A DNA stretch of 64,000 bases from Fibrella aestuarina BUZ 2 (GTDB taxonomy: Bacteria > Bacteroidota > Bacteroidia > Cytophagales > Spirosomataceae), in contig NC_020054.1 of NCBI RefSeq assembly GCF_000331105.1, positions 3,107,451-3,171,450 of the forward strand, written 5' to 3'. The position numbers and the translations under genes are program-made. The notes below the pieces were generated by a model. It saw only the letters and a list, made by a program, of their open reading frames with translations. It was not told the DNA's origin and did not search any database. How positions within the stretch are numbered: position 1 is the stretch's first letter; every line of letters starts with the position of its first letter. Below are positions 50,744 through 59,792 of the stretch, in pieces.

Positions 50744-51526
50744 CTAGCGCACGGCTTCCACGCACTCGGTCACGTGGTCGGTATTGATGACATCGACGCC
50801 CAGCTTGCGGAGTTGTTTCCAGGCATTGGGGGTATCGGGGGCATTCCAGAACCGGATGGGACAACCTGCTTCGTGGGCGCGTTTGATGATCCGCTTGAGT
50901 TTGGCTTTGTCTTCGTCGCTGATCTCGCCGTTACCATCCCAGCGGGCGTAGGACCGGAAATTGTCCGAAATCAGGGCGACCCGCTTGACGGTTTCGTCGT
51001 CGTAGAGTTCGCTTGGGCGCCCGTCGAAAAACAGGTACAGCGGAAAATCGAGGTAGTTTTCGACGCGGGGCCGGTTGCCGCTCACCACCACCCGAACCGC
51101 CTGCGCCGAACTGTGGCGGCTAAACACGATAATCTGCTTTTCGATCAGCGTCCGTAGAATGGGCAGCACCTCGTCGGCCTTGTCTTTCACGTCGATCATC
51201 AGCGTGGGGGCATAGCGGCGGTCTGGGCTCACCCGGCCATTGTATTGGGTAAACAACGTACCCAGCGGAGTCAGGTACGTTGCCTCAAGCGTACGTTTGG
51301 CCGTGTCGGCTTCGGCGGGCGTATGCGCCAGCACCAGCTGCCCATTGCGCAAAAACACGTCGGCTTCGATAAAGTCGGCGCGGGCGGCGAGGGCGTTGGC
51401 CAGCGGCTGTGGTTTTTCGTAATCGTTATGCGCAAAGACCAGCGGTTGCCCAATGCCGACGAGCGGACTCGCCATGATGCCGGTGAGCAGAATCAGGAAA
51501 ACATCCAGAAACAGGTTACGTGTCAT
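50744..51526 (-). CDS. secreted PLC-like phosphodiesterase (GDPD/AIM6-like)
   Basis: The product is 260 residues with signal peptide (residues about 8-26). The catalytic face has H33 in FAHNDYEKPQP, E54 and D56 in FIEADVFL, and an HTPAEADTA segment, the pattern of GDPD-superfamily enzymes but with the AIM6-type HNDY start instead of HRG. The C-terminal KQLRKLGVDVINTDHVTE is the typical last barrel strand. It may hydrolyse glycerophosphodiesters or phosphoinositide-like substrates in the periplasm. It lies 36 bases upstream of the alditol-oxidase-like gene, so an operon is likely. Confidence 0.82.
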   Translation of the reverse strand: MTRNLFLDVFLILLTGIMASPLVGIGQPLVFAHNDYEKPQPLANALAARADFIEADVFLRNGQLVLAHTPAEADTAKRTLEATYLTPLGTLFTQYNGRVSPDRRYAPTLMIDVKDKADEVLPILRTLIEKQIIVFSRHSSAQAVRVVVSGNRPRVENYLDFPLYLFFDGRPSELYDDETVKRVALISDNFRSYARWDGNGEISDEDKAKLKRIIKRAHEAGCPIRFWNAPDTPNAWKQLRKLGVDVINTDHVTECVEAVR

Positions 51527-51613
51527 GCATTAAATGTACTGGTAAAAAATGACAGAAATCAACCTCCAGGTATGAGTGGGTAAATTACCTTTGGTAACCA
51601 TTAATGAAAAAAG

Positions 51614-52360
51614 ATGCGACTTGTTACCCCTTGCTTCGTGAGTGCCTTGCTGCTCGGTACATTGACCTCGTTCGCCCAACAGACAACTCCAGCCGGTCGG
51701 GGTGAGCGCACGGGCATGACCTATCGATACACGATTCCCGACGATGCCGTTATTTACGATGATTCGACAGGGAAACGAATGACACTGGCCGAATTTGCGG
51801 CGTTGAACCGAGCCGATCCGCGCGGCCACCGTCTGAGGCCCGCTTATAACGAATATGGCAAGCCCGACCAGTATCGGTACCGGCGGGCAACCCGGGAGGA
51901 ACGGGAAACGGGCCATTTTAACGACCGTGACCCAGCTTACGCGCCCAAGCCGGGCCAGCAAATGCCACGTTTTGTCATGAAGGGCACCAATGGCCACGAA
52001 TACAGACTGACCGATCTGGCTGGTAAACCAATCATCCTTTCGTTCTGGGTGACGTTACGCCCACCATTCATGAGCAAGGCTCAACTGGAAGCACTGGCTA
52101 AACAGATCACGCCCGCCATGGAGGCGGGGAAACTCGTTTCGCTGGGTGTCACTGGCGACGCACCCGATCAGATAGCGAACCTCCTGGGCGCGCAGCCGGT
52201 GCCCTTTGTGCCTGTGGGCGATGGGCGAGGCTTTCTGGAGAAATTCCACGTGGTTTCATTCCCCTCCGTGATCCTCATCGACAAAACCGGCAAGGTCGTC
52301 GCAAACCTAAGTGGGTCCGAAACGCAGCAACTGGCTGATAGCCTGAAAGCATTAAACTAA
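51614..52360 (+). CDS. thioredoxin-fold (TlpA/AhpC-like) protein lacking active-site cysteines
   Basis: The product is 248 residues with signal peptide to A21. Residues about 110-248 form a redoxin domain: KPGQQMPRFVMKGTNGHEYRLTDLAGKPIILSFWV, the cis-proline region VVSFPSVILIDKTGKVVANLSG and the last helix. At the place of WCxxC the sequence reads W145-V-T-L-R149, so both cysteines are missing and the mature protein has none. The N-terminal 90 residues are a separate charged segment (VIYDDSTGKRMTLAEFAAL). It cannot be a thiol reductase; a structural or binding role is inferred. A hairpin follows. Confidence 0.8.
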   Translation: MRLVTPCFVSALLLGTLTSFAQQTTPAGRGERTGMTYRYTIPDDAVIYDDSTGKRMTLAEFAALNRADPRGHRLRPAYNEYGKPDQYRYRRATREERETGHFNDRDPAYAPKPGQQMPRFVMKGTNGHEYRLTDLAGKPIILSFWVTLRPPFMSKAQLEALAKQITPAMEAGKLVSLGVTGDAPDQIANLLGAQPVPFVPVGDGRGFLEKFHVVSFPSVILIDKTGKVVANLSGSETQQLADSLKALN

Positions 52361-52388
52361 GAATGGCCCCTACGAGTAGGGGCCATTC
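52361..52388. terminator. hairpin between convergent thioredoxin-fold and oxidoreductase genes
   Basis: Perfect 13-base arms (52361-52373 and 52376-52388) with a minimal loop lie directly after the stop codon of the thioredoxin-fold gene and 19 bases from the stop of the convergent gene. Confidence 0.7.
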
Positions 52389-52406
52389 CTGCGTTGGGCA
52401 ACTCGA

Positions 52407-53903
52407 TTAGGCCAGTTTCCAGCCGTCGCGGTAATTACGCGAAACAAACTGGTTGGCTTCGTCGTAGTTGGTGATCTTCATGTTCTTACCATCCCACAAC
52501 AGCTTTTTCCGACCGGGGTAATCAAACCCACGGCCATCACCTTTCGCGGTGCGGAGGTTGTAGCTGCGGATAGCAAGGTTGCCCATCAGCACCGTTTCGG
52601 TGAGCGGACCCGCGAAGTCAAACGACGAGCTGAGCGCTTTGTGCTCCTTACTGTTAAAGCCGGCTTTGCAGGCGTCGGCCCAGAGCACCTGATGGCCAAA
52701 CTCGGGCAGTTTGCTGGCCTCCGCTTTCGGCGCGTCGATCTTATCACCTTTCTTGGTGTAGATCTTCGGGTTCTGCCCATACATGCCGCAGGTCAGTAGG
52801 CCTTTATCGCCGATCATCAGCATCCCGTTCTGGCCACCGTCTTCGCTGAGCGGTTCGCTGTCGGGCAGCATCTCGGGCCGCAGGGGCTTGATACCACCGT
52901 CAGACCAGGTCATCGTGATGGGCGTCTTGTTGGTGCGGGTTGGCTCGAACTGGAGCATCACCTGCGACGACGGCGGGCAGCCTTCGGGGATGTATTCGGG
53001 TGTCCAGTCTTTCAGGAACACGGCCCCCACGCTGCACTCCACCGAGGTGGGCGAACCCAGCCCCAGCGTACGGAACGGCACGTCCATGATGTGGCACCCG
53101 ATGTCGCCCAGCGCGCCGGCTCCGAAGTTCCACCAGCCGCGCCATTTGAACGGATGATAGCTGGGCGAATACCCCACTTTTTGCGCTGGCCCGATCCACA
53201 GGTCCCAGTCTACGTCGTCGGGCGGGGTCGTGGTTTGCGGTACCGGAATACCCTGCGGCCATACGGGGCGGTTGGTCCAGAAGTTAATGGTATGTACGTT
53301 GCCAATCAGGCCCTTCTTCACCCAATCCACCATCACCTGCTGCATGGGGTTCGACGACCCCTGGTTGCCCATCTGCGTGACCACGTTGTATTTGCGGGCC
53401 GCTTCGGTGAGCATCCGGGCTTCGTAGATATTGTGCGTCAGGGGTTTCTGCACGTACACGTGCTTACCCAATTGCATGGCGGCCATTGCCACGACGGCGT
53501 GCGTATGGTCGGCAGTTGAGACCGTTACGGCGTCGATGTTCTTGCCCTCCTTTTCCAGCATCTTCCGGAAATCCTTGTACTTCGCCGCTTTGGGGTGGTT
53601 CTCGAAATTCTTTTTAACCTGATCGCGGCCCCAGTCGATATCACAGAGGGCTACAATATTGTTAGCCCCGTTGTTAAAGGCGTTGTTGGTGTCGGAATAG
53701 CCTTTCCCGGCAATGCCTACCCCGGCGATGTTGAGTTTATCAGACGGGGCGATAAAACCTTTGCCCAGCACGTGACGGGGTACAATGAAGAAAGACCCGG
53801 CGGCCAGCGCCCCGGTTTGCAAAAATTGCCGCCGCGAAGGCTGCGACGAAGGCTGCGGTGAAGGCTGGTTCGACGCTTCGTTTGATTGGTTTGTCTGACT
53901 CAT
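52407..53903 (-). CDS. Tat-exported Gfo/Idh/MocA family oxidoreductase (second copy)
   Basis: The product is 498 residues. A Ser/Gln/Pro-rich N-terminus is followed by the Tat motif SRRQFLQTGALAAGSFF, the shared segment VPRHVLGKGFIAPSDKLNIAG and the Rossmann domain. The usual EKP reads QKP (152-154), keeping the catalytic lysine. C-terminal GALGDIGCHIMDVPF aligns with the paralogue at 16154-17566, which has EKP. ATG at 53903 is chosen; the frame is open to 53972. A periplasmic glycoside or sugar oxidation role is likely, substrate unknown. It is divergent from the carboxyltransferase gene. Confidence 0.88.
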   Translation of the reverse strand: MSQTNQSNEASNQPSPQPSSQPSRRQFLQTGALAAGSFFIVPRHVLGKGFIAPSDKLNIAGVGIAGKGYSDTNNAFNNGANNIVALCDIDWGRDQVKKNFENHPKAAKYKDFRKMLEKEGKNIDAVTVSTADHTHAVVAMAAMQLGKHVYVQKPLTHNIYEARMLTEAARKYNVVTQMGNQGSSNPMQQVMVDWVKKGLIGNVHTINFWTNRPVWPQGIPVPQTTTPPDDVDWDLWIGPAQKVGYSPSYHPFKWRGWWNFGAGALGDIGCHIMDVPFRTLGLGSPTSVECSVGAVFLKDWTPEYIPEGCPPSSQVMLQFEPTRTNKTPITMTWSDGGIKPLRPEMLPDSEPLSEDGGQNGMLMIGDKGLLTCGMYGQNPKIYTKKGDKIDAPKAEASKLPEFGHQVLWADACKAGFNSKEHKALSSSFDFAGPLTETVLMGNLAIRSYNLRTAKGDGRGFDYPGRKKLLWDGKNMKITNYDEANQFVSRNYRDGWKLA

Positions 53904-54284
53904 AAACGGGCAAGTTGGGTTGACGTTGCAGAAAATGAACTTGCTTTCTGGTAAAAGGCGAAAGTGGGCCAACTTACCGCTTGGGTCCGCAAAAAAGGTA
54001 GTGGCCCGCCTGTCGGTATCTAACCGGCTACCAACGGCCGGGCGGGCTGCTCGGCAACGTACCTGGACCGGGCGGTTTTCAGGCCTAAATAGAGCCAGGG
54101 TGAGGGGCGTTGGTCAGCGAGTACCTATGCGCTCCACCTGTAGGCAACTGACCCGTTTTTGCCCCGAAAAGAGGGGGATAGCCGAATCAAACCGGGCGCT
54201 ACAGAATCCGCCGTGCAGGGCTTTTTTTGTCTGGTCCCTACTGTACTTTTGCTGACAGCACATATTCAGTTAACAAACGCCTGC
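53904..54284. other. divergent intergenic region, no gene seen
   Basis: This 381-base gap separates the Tat oxidoreductase and the carboxyltransferase genes. It is GC-rich with one AACGTACC octamer (54056). A -7-like TACTTTTG lies at 54244-54251. Reading frames that extend the carboxyltransferase upstream through here encode no conserved residues and are rejected. Confidence 0.45.
54244..54251 (+). promoter_or_regulatory. candidate -7 element for the carboxyltransferase gene
   Basis: TACTTTTG fits TAnnTTTG; the nearest TTTG upstream is only 14 bases away, shorter than the usual 19-21, so the call is weak. It would give a leader of about 30-40 bases. Confidence 0.3.
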
Positions 54285-55844
54285 ATGGAGTCCATGACTA
54301 AACCATCGAAGACCGAAGCCCTCGACCGAAAAAATGCCGAAGCCCTGCTGGGTGGTGGCCAGAAACGAATCGACGCCCAACATACCAAAGGCAAGCTGAC
54401 GGCCCGCGAGCGCATCGCCCTGCTGGTCGATGAGGGGTCTTTCGAAGAGATCGGTAAGTTTGTCATGCACCGAACCAAAGATTTTGGCCTCGATAAAGAA
54501 TACTACCTTGGCGACGGCGTCGTAACGGGCTACGGCACCATCGACGGGCGGTTGGTCTACGTGTTTGCGCAGGATTTTACGGTATTTGGCGGAGCGTTGT
54601 CGGAAACCCATGCCGAAAAGATCTGCAAGCTGATGGACCTAGCCATGCAAAATGGTGCGCCGCTCATTGGCCTCAACGATTCGGGCGGGGCCCGTATTCA
54701 GGAGGGTGTGCTGTCGCTGGCGGGCTATGCCGATATTTTTTACCGGAACACGCTGGCGTCGGGCGTAATCCCGCAACTGTCGGCCATCATGGGCCCCTGC
54801 GCCGGTGGGGCGGTCTATAGCCCGGCCATCACCGATTTTATTTTCATGGTCGAAAACACGAGCTACATGTTCGTGACCGGCCCCAACGTTGTAAAGACCG
54901 TTACACACGAGGAAGTGACCGCCGAAGAACTGGGCGGAGCTAGCACACACAGCACCAAATCGGGCGTAACACACTTCGCCTGTGCCAACGAACTGGCCTG
55001 CATCCAGCATATCAAGCAGTTGTTAAGCTACATCCCGCAAAACTGTGAGGATCAGCCGCCCATGCTGCCGTATGAATCGACCGGCGACGAAAGCCGCCCG
55101 GCACTGGATAGTATCATTCCCGAAAACCCCAATCAGCCCTACGACATGCGCGAGGTGATCGAGGCTATTGTTGATACTGGTTCGTTTCTGGAAGTCCACA
55201 AAAACTTTGCGGAGAACATCGTGGTCGGGTTTGCGCGTATCGGCGGGCGGAGTATCGGCGTAGTGGGCAACCAGCCCGCCGTGCTGGCCGGGGTGCTCGA
55301 CATTAACGCCAGCACCAAAGCGGCCCGGTTTGTGCGCTTCTGCGACAGTTTCAACGTACCCCTGCTGGTGCTGGAAGACGTACCTGGCTTCTTGCCCGGC
55401 ACCGATCAGGAGTGGAACGGCATCATCACTAACGGGGCCAAGCTGCTCTACGCCTTCTGCGAAGCAACCGTGCCGCGCGTAACGGTGATTACGCGCAAGG
55501 CCTACGGCGGGGCCTACGATGTGATGAACTCGAAACACATCGGTGCCGATATGAACTACGCCTGGCCAACGGCCGAGATTGCGGTGATGGGTGCCAGCGG
55601 GGCCGCTGAGATTATCTTCAAACGCGAAATTGCCACCGCCGATGACCCGCAGGCCAAGTTGCAGGAGAAGGTGCAGGAGTATACCGAAAAGTTTGCCAAC
55701 CCGTACCGCGCCGCTCACCGGGGCTATATCGACGAGGTGATCTACCCGACCGAAACCCGGCAGAAGCTGATGCGGGCGTTTCAGATGCTCGAAAACAAAG
55801 TGGCGACGCTCCCCCGCAAAAAACACGGCAACATTCCGCTGTAA
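54285..55844 (+). CDS. acyl-CoA carboxylase carboxyltransferase subunit (PccB/MmdA type)
   Basis: The product is 519 residues with N- and C-terminal crotonase-like carboxyltransferase domains. Visible signatures are [21 protein letters not shown], the acyl-CoA and biotin sites GGARIQEGV and [16 protein letters not shown], and in the second half [26 protein letters not shown] and [26 protein letters not shown]. It transfers CO2 from biotin to propionyl- or methylmalonyl-CoA (or acts in the reverse, decarboxylating direction). The biotin carboxylase and carrier are not encoded nearby. ATG at 54285 or 54294 is the start; the longer frame to 54159 has no family support. Confidence 0.92.
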   Translation: MESMTKPSKTEALDRKNAEALLGGGQKRIDAQHTKGKLTARERIALLVDEGSFEEIGKFVMHRTKDFGLDKEYYLGDGVVTGYGTIDGRLVYVFAQDFTVFGGALSETHAEKICKLMDLAMQNGAPLIGLNDSGGARIQEGVLSLAGYADIFYRNTLASGVIPQLSAIMGPCAGGAVYSPAITDFIFMVENTSYMFVTGPNVVKTVTHEEVTAEELGGASTHSTKSGVTHFACANELACIQHIKQLLSYIPQNCEDQPPMLPYESTGDESRPALDSIIPENPNQPYDMREVIEAIVDTGSFLEVHKNFAENIVVGFARIGGRSIGVVGNQPAVLAGVLDINASTKAARFVRFCDSFNVPLLVLEDVPGFLPGTDQEWNGIITNGAKLLYAFCEATVPRVTVITRKAYGGAYDVMNSKHIGADMNYAWPTAEIAVMGASGAAEIIFKREIATADDPQAKLQEKVQEYTEKFANPYRAAHRGYIDEVIYPTETRQKLMRAFQMLENKVATLPRKKHGNIPL

Positions 55845-55917
55845 AGGCTATGCAACAGGCTGTTGCGGGCTGCCGAGCTCGCCAGCAACGGCAGCCAGCC
55901 TGCTGAGCCGATCGGGT

Positions 55918-56547
55918 ATGAAACACCTGCTGACTTGTTGGTTGCTGGTCGGTCCGGCGCTACTGCTGGCTCAGTCGACGACCCAGTTGAAGACCCCGCT
56001 TGTTACGGCAGTGGCCATACGGTTCAACGCGGGTATTGGCATCGGCAACAAACCAAATGTGCTGTTTGGAGCCCCTTTCGCGTTGTCGGGTGAACTATCC
56101 GTTCTGTTTCAGGATCAATGGCGCATTGCTGTTGAGGGTGGCGCACTTGACTTTCGGGATGCTAAATATCCCACTCAGCCCATCGGTTGGAGTCTCCTGG
56201 GTGGGTACTCAAGGTATAGTCATCAGTATGTTGGTTTGCTGGTTGGACGGTCAATTCTCAACACGGTACATTCGCAAAAACTGACGCTGTCGAGTGGTGC
56301 CGACTATTTGCTGGTAGTTGACCCTAATGTCAAAAGCTCTTCCGGCTTTTTTAGCGGGACTCACTATGATTACCGCTACGAGCGGTATCTGAACGTACCG
56401 ATTCAGCTTGACTATTCGATTGCACCGTTCGCGCGGAAACGTACCCGGGTTGCAGTTGTCGGGCGATGGAATTATAATGCGTACCACTCGTTCCCGATGG
56501 TGAGTATAGGCGTTGACCTGCCAATGTATCCGCTACCCGGCCAGTGA
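55918..56547 (+). CDS. secreted protein, likely outer-membrane barrel, unknown
   Basis: The product is 209 residues with signal peptide MKHLLTCWLLVGPALLLA. Mature segments alternate in a beta-barrel-like way (IRFNAGIGIGNKPNVLFGAPF, YSRYSHQYVGLLVGRS, LNVPIQLDYSIAPF), the last resembling porin-like outer-membrane beta-barrel proteins of Bacteroidota. I do not recognise a specific family. The base composition is lower in GC than its neighbours. It lies between the carboxyltransferase and the large T9SS protein without obvious operon links. Function unknown. Confidence 0.6.
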   Translation: MKHLLTCWLLVGPALLLAQSTTQLKTPLVTAVAIRFNAGIGIGNKPNVLFGAPFALSGELSVLFQDQWRIAVEGGALDFRDAKYPTQPIGWSLLGGYSRYSHQYVGLLVGRSILNTVHSQKLTLSSGADYLLVVDPNVKSSSGFFSGTHYDYRYERYLNVPIQLDYSIAPFARKRTRVAVVGRWNYNAYHSFPMVSIGVDLPMYPLPGQ

Positions 56548-56707
56548 ACGTACCTGATAGAACTAGACGGAGAGAGCGAGCCGCTTCGTCAGTTGCCGGT
56601 TAGTCGCGTCGTTCCGGTAAAAACAGGCGCGCTGATACCCTTTTCGCCTTTTTCATATCTATTTGCATCGCTGAAACGTTGATAACAAAACGACTACTTT
56701 CTGCTCT

Positions 56708-59650
56708 ATGAGATCAATATACATGGGTTGGCTGCTGGCGTTGCTGGTAGGCGTAGGTATCCTTTGCCCCACCACCTTGCAGGCTACGCACGTGCGGGCG
56801 GGCGAGATCACAACCCGGCGGTTGCCCAGTTCGGGCTCGGGTTCGGCCCTGACCTACGAGATTACCCTGACGGCTTACTATGACGTGCAGAACGGACAAA
56901 CCGCTGCCGCCGCCGCCGATCAGGTGCTGTTCTGTTTGGGCGATGGCACCCAGCAGAACGTACCCCGGTTACGGCCAATTCGCTTTCTGAACAACGCCAC
57001 CACGATCAATATCTACCGGTTTGTGTACACCTACGCCGGGGGAGGCGTCTATACCATCTCGGCACGGGTTATCAACCGTAACGACAACACCCGCAACATC
57101 AACAACGGCAACTCGCTTAACGTCAACTTCTTCGTGTCGACAACGATTTTTGCCAATGCATCGCTGGGGTTGAATTCGAACCCCGTGCTGCTCAACGCAC
57201 CTGTCGATTCGGCCAAAATCGGCCAGCGCTACTGCCACAACCCCGCCGCCTTCGACCCCGATGGCGACAGCCTTTCCTATCGTATCGCCACGCCTCAACG
57301 GGCGCAGGGGGAAGATGATGTGAGCCCCGCTGCCTGCCGCTCCTTGCCTGTGCCTGCCTACCAGTTGCCTAATGTGATTGGGGCACCGGGTCGGACCGAG
57401 GCGGGGGGCTCGCCAGCCACCTTCACCGTCGACCCCCGCACCGGCGACGTCTGCTGGGACGCCCCCGTCGAGGCCGGCCAGTACAACTACGCCTTCGTCA
57501 TCCAGGAGTGGCGACAGGGCGTCTTGATCGGGGAGATCACCCGCGACGTGCAGGTCATCGTCCTCGACGGACCCAACAAACGACCCCTCATCGACCCCAT
57601 CGCCGACATCTGCGCCGAGGCGGGCAGCCTCATCACCCAGGCCATCCGCGCTACCGATCCCGATGGCAACCGCATCCTGTTGCAGGGCTACGGCGGGCCC
57701 TTCAACCGCACCCCCGAGGGCACCCAGTATGCCCCCGCCCTGCTGCCCCCCGCCTACGCCACCCTCACCCCGGCGGCCTCCCAGCCTTCGCCCGCTACAG
57801 GCACCTTCTCCTGGCAGACCAACTGCAGCCAGCTGCGGCAGGACCCCTACCAGATCACCATCAAGGCCACCGACCAGCCCCCCCGGGGCACGGCCTTCTC
57901 GCTCAACTCCTACGAGACCTTCGGGGTGCGGCTCATCGCCCCCCGCCCCCAGAACCTGACGGCCCGCCCCCTGGCCGGGGTGGGCACCAGCGGGCGGGCC
58001 ATCCAGCTCAACTGGAGCGGCTACAGCTGCCTGCCCCCCACACCCCCCGCCGATCAGCAGCCCTCGCAGATGATCGTGTATCGTCAGGAAGGCTGCGACA
58101 CGCGCAACCCGCCCTCTTGCACCACGGGCATCCTCTCGGGCTACACCCGCATCGGCAGCGTGCCCTTGACGGCGACTACCTTCACCGACACCACCAACCT
58201 TAGGCGGGGTGTGAGCTACACCTACCGCATCGTGGCCCAATTCGCCCTGCCCACCGGGGGGGAGAGCGTCGTCTCGGCAGGCGTGTGCCTAAGCCTGCCG
58301 CTGCTGGCCCCGGTCCTCACCCAGGTCACCGTCGATAGCACCGGACCGGCCACCGGCGCGGGCCGCGGGGTGATCACCGTGCGCTGGAGCCGGCCCATCG
58401 GGCTCAACCCCGCCGACGGGGGCGGTCCCTTCCAGTACCGGCTGCTGCGGGCCGAGGGGGCCACCAGCACGGCCTTCACCCAGCTGACGGCGGTCAACAC
58501 GGGGCTGCTGCCCTCGGTGGTGGACACCGTTTATGTGGACCGGGGGGTGAACACCGCCGGGGCCGTCTACCGCTACCGGCTGGAGTTCTACACCACCGTC
58601 AACGGCCAGTTGCTGCGCCAGGAGACCACCGAGATCGCCAACAGCGTGCGGCTGAGCGCCACGGGCGGCATCCGCCTCATCGAGCTGAGCTGGGCGGCCG
58701 CTGTGCCCTGGAGCAACGACAATCAGACGCACCTGGTGTATCGGAGTCGCACGGGCCCGGCGGGCCCCTTCAACCTGATCGCCCAGGTGGCCGTGCAGGG
58801 CCCGGCCACCTACCGCTACGTGGACAGCGGGGCCGACCTGGTGGCCTCCGACGGCAACACCAGTGGGGCCCTCTCGCTGGACAGCAGCTATTGCTACCGG
58901 GTGCAGACGGTGGGCCAGTATGCCGACCCCACCATCCGGGCTCGCACGGGGCGGTTGCTCAACTACAGTCAGATCCAGTGCGCCTCGCCGGGCGACACCA
59001 CCCGGCCCTGTGCCCCGGCCCTGACGGTGGATCAGCTCAACTGCGCCAGTCTGGCCCCCGACGCCTTCTGCAACCAGACGAGCTTTGCCAACACCTTAAG
59101 CTGGAGCTACCCCACCCAGGTGGGGGGGCAGGCCTGCGACGCGCGCATCGCCTCCTACAACCTGTACTATGCCCGCTATGAGGGTGACAGCCTGCGGCTG
59201 CTGGCCAACATCCCGGCCCCGACCACCACGTTTGTGCATCAGAATCTGACCACGGTGGCGGGCTGTTATGAGGTGCGGGCGGTGAACAACCGGGGTCTGG
59301 AGAGCGGGCCCAGCAACCGGGTGTGCAAGGACATCTGCCCGTTGTTTGCCTTGCCGAACCTGTTCACCCCCAACGGGGACGGCAAGAACGATGTGTTTAC
59401 GCCGTTGCGGTGTCCTCGGTTTGTGGAGCGAGTGGAGGTGGTGATCTACAACCGCTGGGGCGTGAAGGTCTACGAATCGGCCGGGCCGGTGCTGGGCTGG
59501 AACGGGCAGACCACGAGTGGTAAAGACCTGCCCGGTGGGTTGTACTACTACGAGGTGCGGGTGGTGTATGCGGGCTTGCAGCGAAACGCCGCCCCGCAGT
59601 TGCAGAAGGGTTATGTGCAACTCATCCGCGACGCCATTGGTATGCGATAA
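56708..59650 (+). CDS. large secreted protein with gliding-motility type C-terminal domain (T9SS type B)
   Basis: The product is 980 residues with a signal peptide (about 1-26). Cadherin-like/immunoglobulin segments (residues about 150-420, RYCHNPAAFDPDGDSLSYRI, CAEAGSLITQAIRATDPDG) are followed by fibronectin-III-like repeats (about 420-880), and from about 883 the CHU_C domain: LPNLFTPNGDGKNDVFTPL, VVIYNRWGVKVYES, WNGQTTSGKDLPGGLYYYEVRVVY. This C-terminus directs secretion through the type IX system and is not cleaved in type B cargo. The gene is markedly richer in GC and uses mostly C/G-ending codons across the middle compared with its neighbours. An adhesive surface role is inferred. Confidence 0.9.
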   Translation: MRSIYMGWLLALLVGVGILCPTTLQATHVRAGEITTRRLPSSGSGSALTYEITLTAYYDVQNGQTAAAAADQVLFCLGDGTQQNVPRLRPIRFLNNATTINIYRFVYTYAGGGVYTISARVINRNDNTRNINNGNSLNVNFFVSTTIFANASLGLNSNPVLLNAPVDSAKIGQRYCHNPAAFDPDGDSLSYRIATPQRAQGEDDVSPAACRSLPVPAYQLPNVIGAPGRTEAGGSPATFTVDPRTGDVCWDAPVEAGQYNYAFVIQEWRQGVLIGEITRDVQVIVLDGPNKRPLIDPIADICAEAGSLITQAIRATDPDGNRILLQGYGGPFNRTPEGTQYAPALLPPAYATLTPAASQPSPATGTFSWQTNCSQLRQDPYQITIKATDQPPRGTAFSLNSYETFGVRLIAPRPQNLTARPLAGVGTSGRAIQLNWSGYSCLPPTPPADQQPSQMIVYRQEGCDTRNPPSCTTGILSGYTRIGSVPLTATTFTDTTNLRRGVSYTYRIVAQFALPTGGESVVSAGVCLSLPLLAPVLTQVTVDSTGPATGAGRGVITVRWSRPIGLNPADGGGPFQYRLLRAEGATSTAFTQLTAVNTGLLPSVVDTVYVDRGVNTAGAVYRYRLEFYTTVNGQLLRQETTEIANSVRLSATGGIRLIELSWAAAVPWSNDNQTHLVYRSRTGPAGPFNLIAQVAVQGPATYRYVDSGADLVASDGNTSGALSLDSSYCYRVQTVGQYADPTIRARTGRLLNYSQIQCASPGDTTRPCAPALTVDQLNCASLAPDAFCNQTSFANTLSWSYPTQVGGQACDARIASYNLYYARYEGDSLRLLANIPAPTTTFVHQNLTTVAGCYEVRAVNNRGLESGPSNRVCKDICPLFALPNLFTPNGDGKNDVFTPLRCPRFVERVEVVIYNRWGVKVYESAGPVLGWNGQTTSGKDLPGGLYYYEVRVVYAGLQRNAAPQLQKGYVQLIRDAIGMR

Positions 59651-59674
59651 GGCGTTTTTTCAAGTTAATCGACA

Positions 59675-59721
59675 GAAGCGCGGTCAGCCAACCAGTACGG
59701 GTGGTGACCGCGCTTCTTTTT
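59675..59721 (+). terminator. Rho-independent terminator of the T9SS cargo gene
   Basis: A 12-base perfect stem GAAGCGCGGTCA (59675-59686) / complement (59705-59716) is followed by five T. It lies 25 bases after the stop codon. Confidence 0.92.
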
Positions 59722-59792
59722 AATTGGTAGGTAGGCTGTTAAAATTCGGCCGTTTGTCTCTTTGTGTAGAAACAGACTGTTCAAACTACTAG

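Noticed and set aside
54159..54284. N-terminal extension of the carboxyltransferase
   Set aside because: It passes over a promoter-like element and adds sequence unlike the family; the start at 54285 or 54294 fits normal length.
56969..58240. 423-residue open frame antisense to the T9SS cargo gene
   Set aside because: Low-complexity Gly/Arg/Val sequence created by the strong codon bias of the real gene; no start context or family signal.
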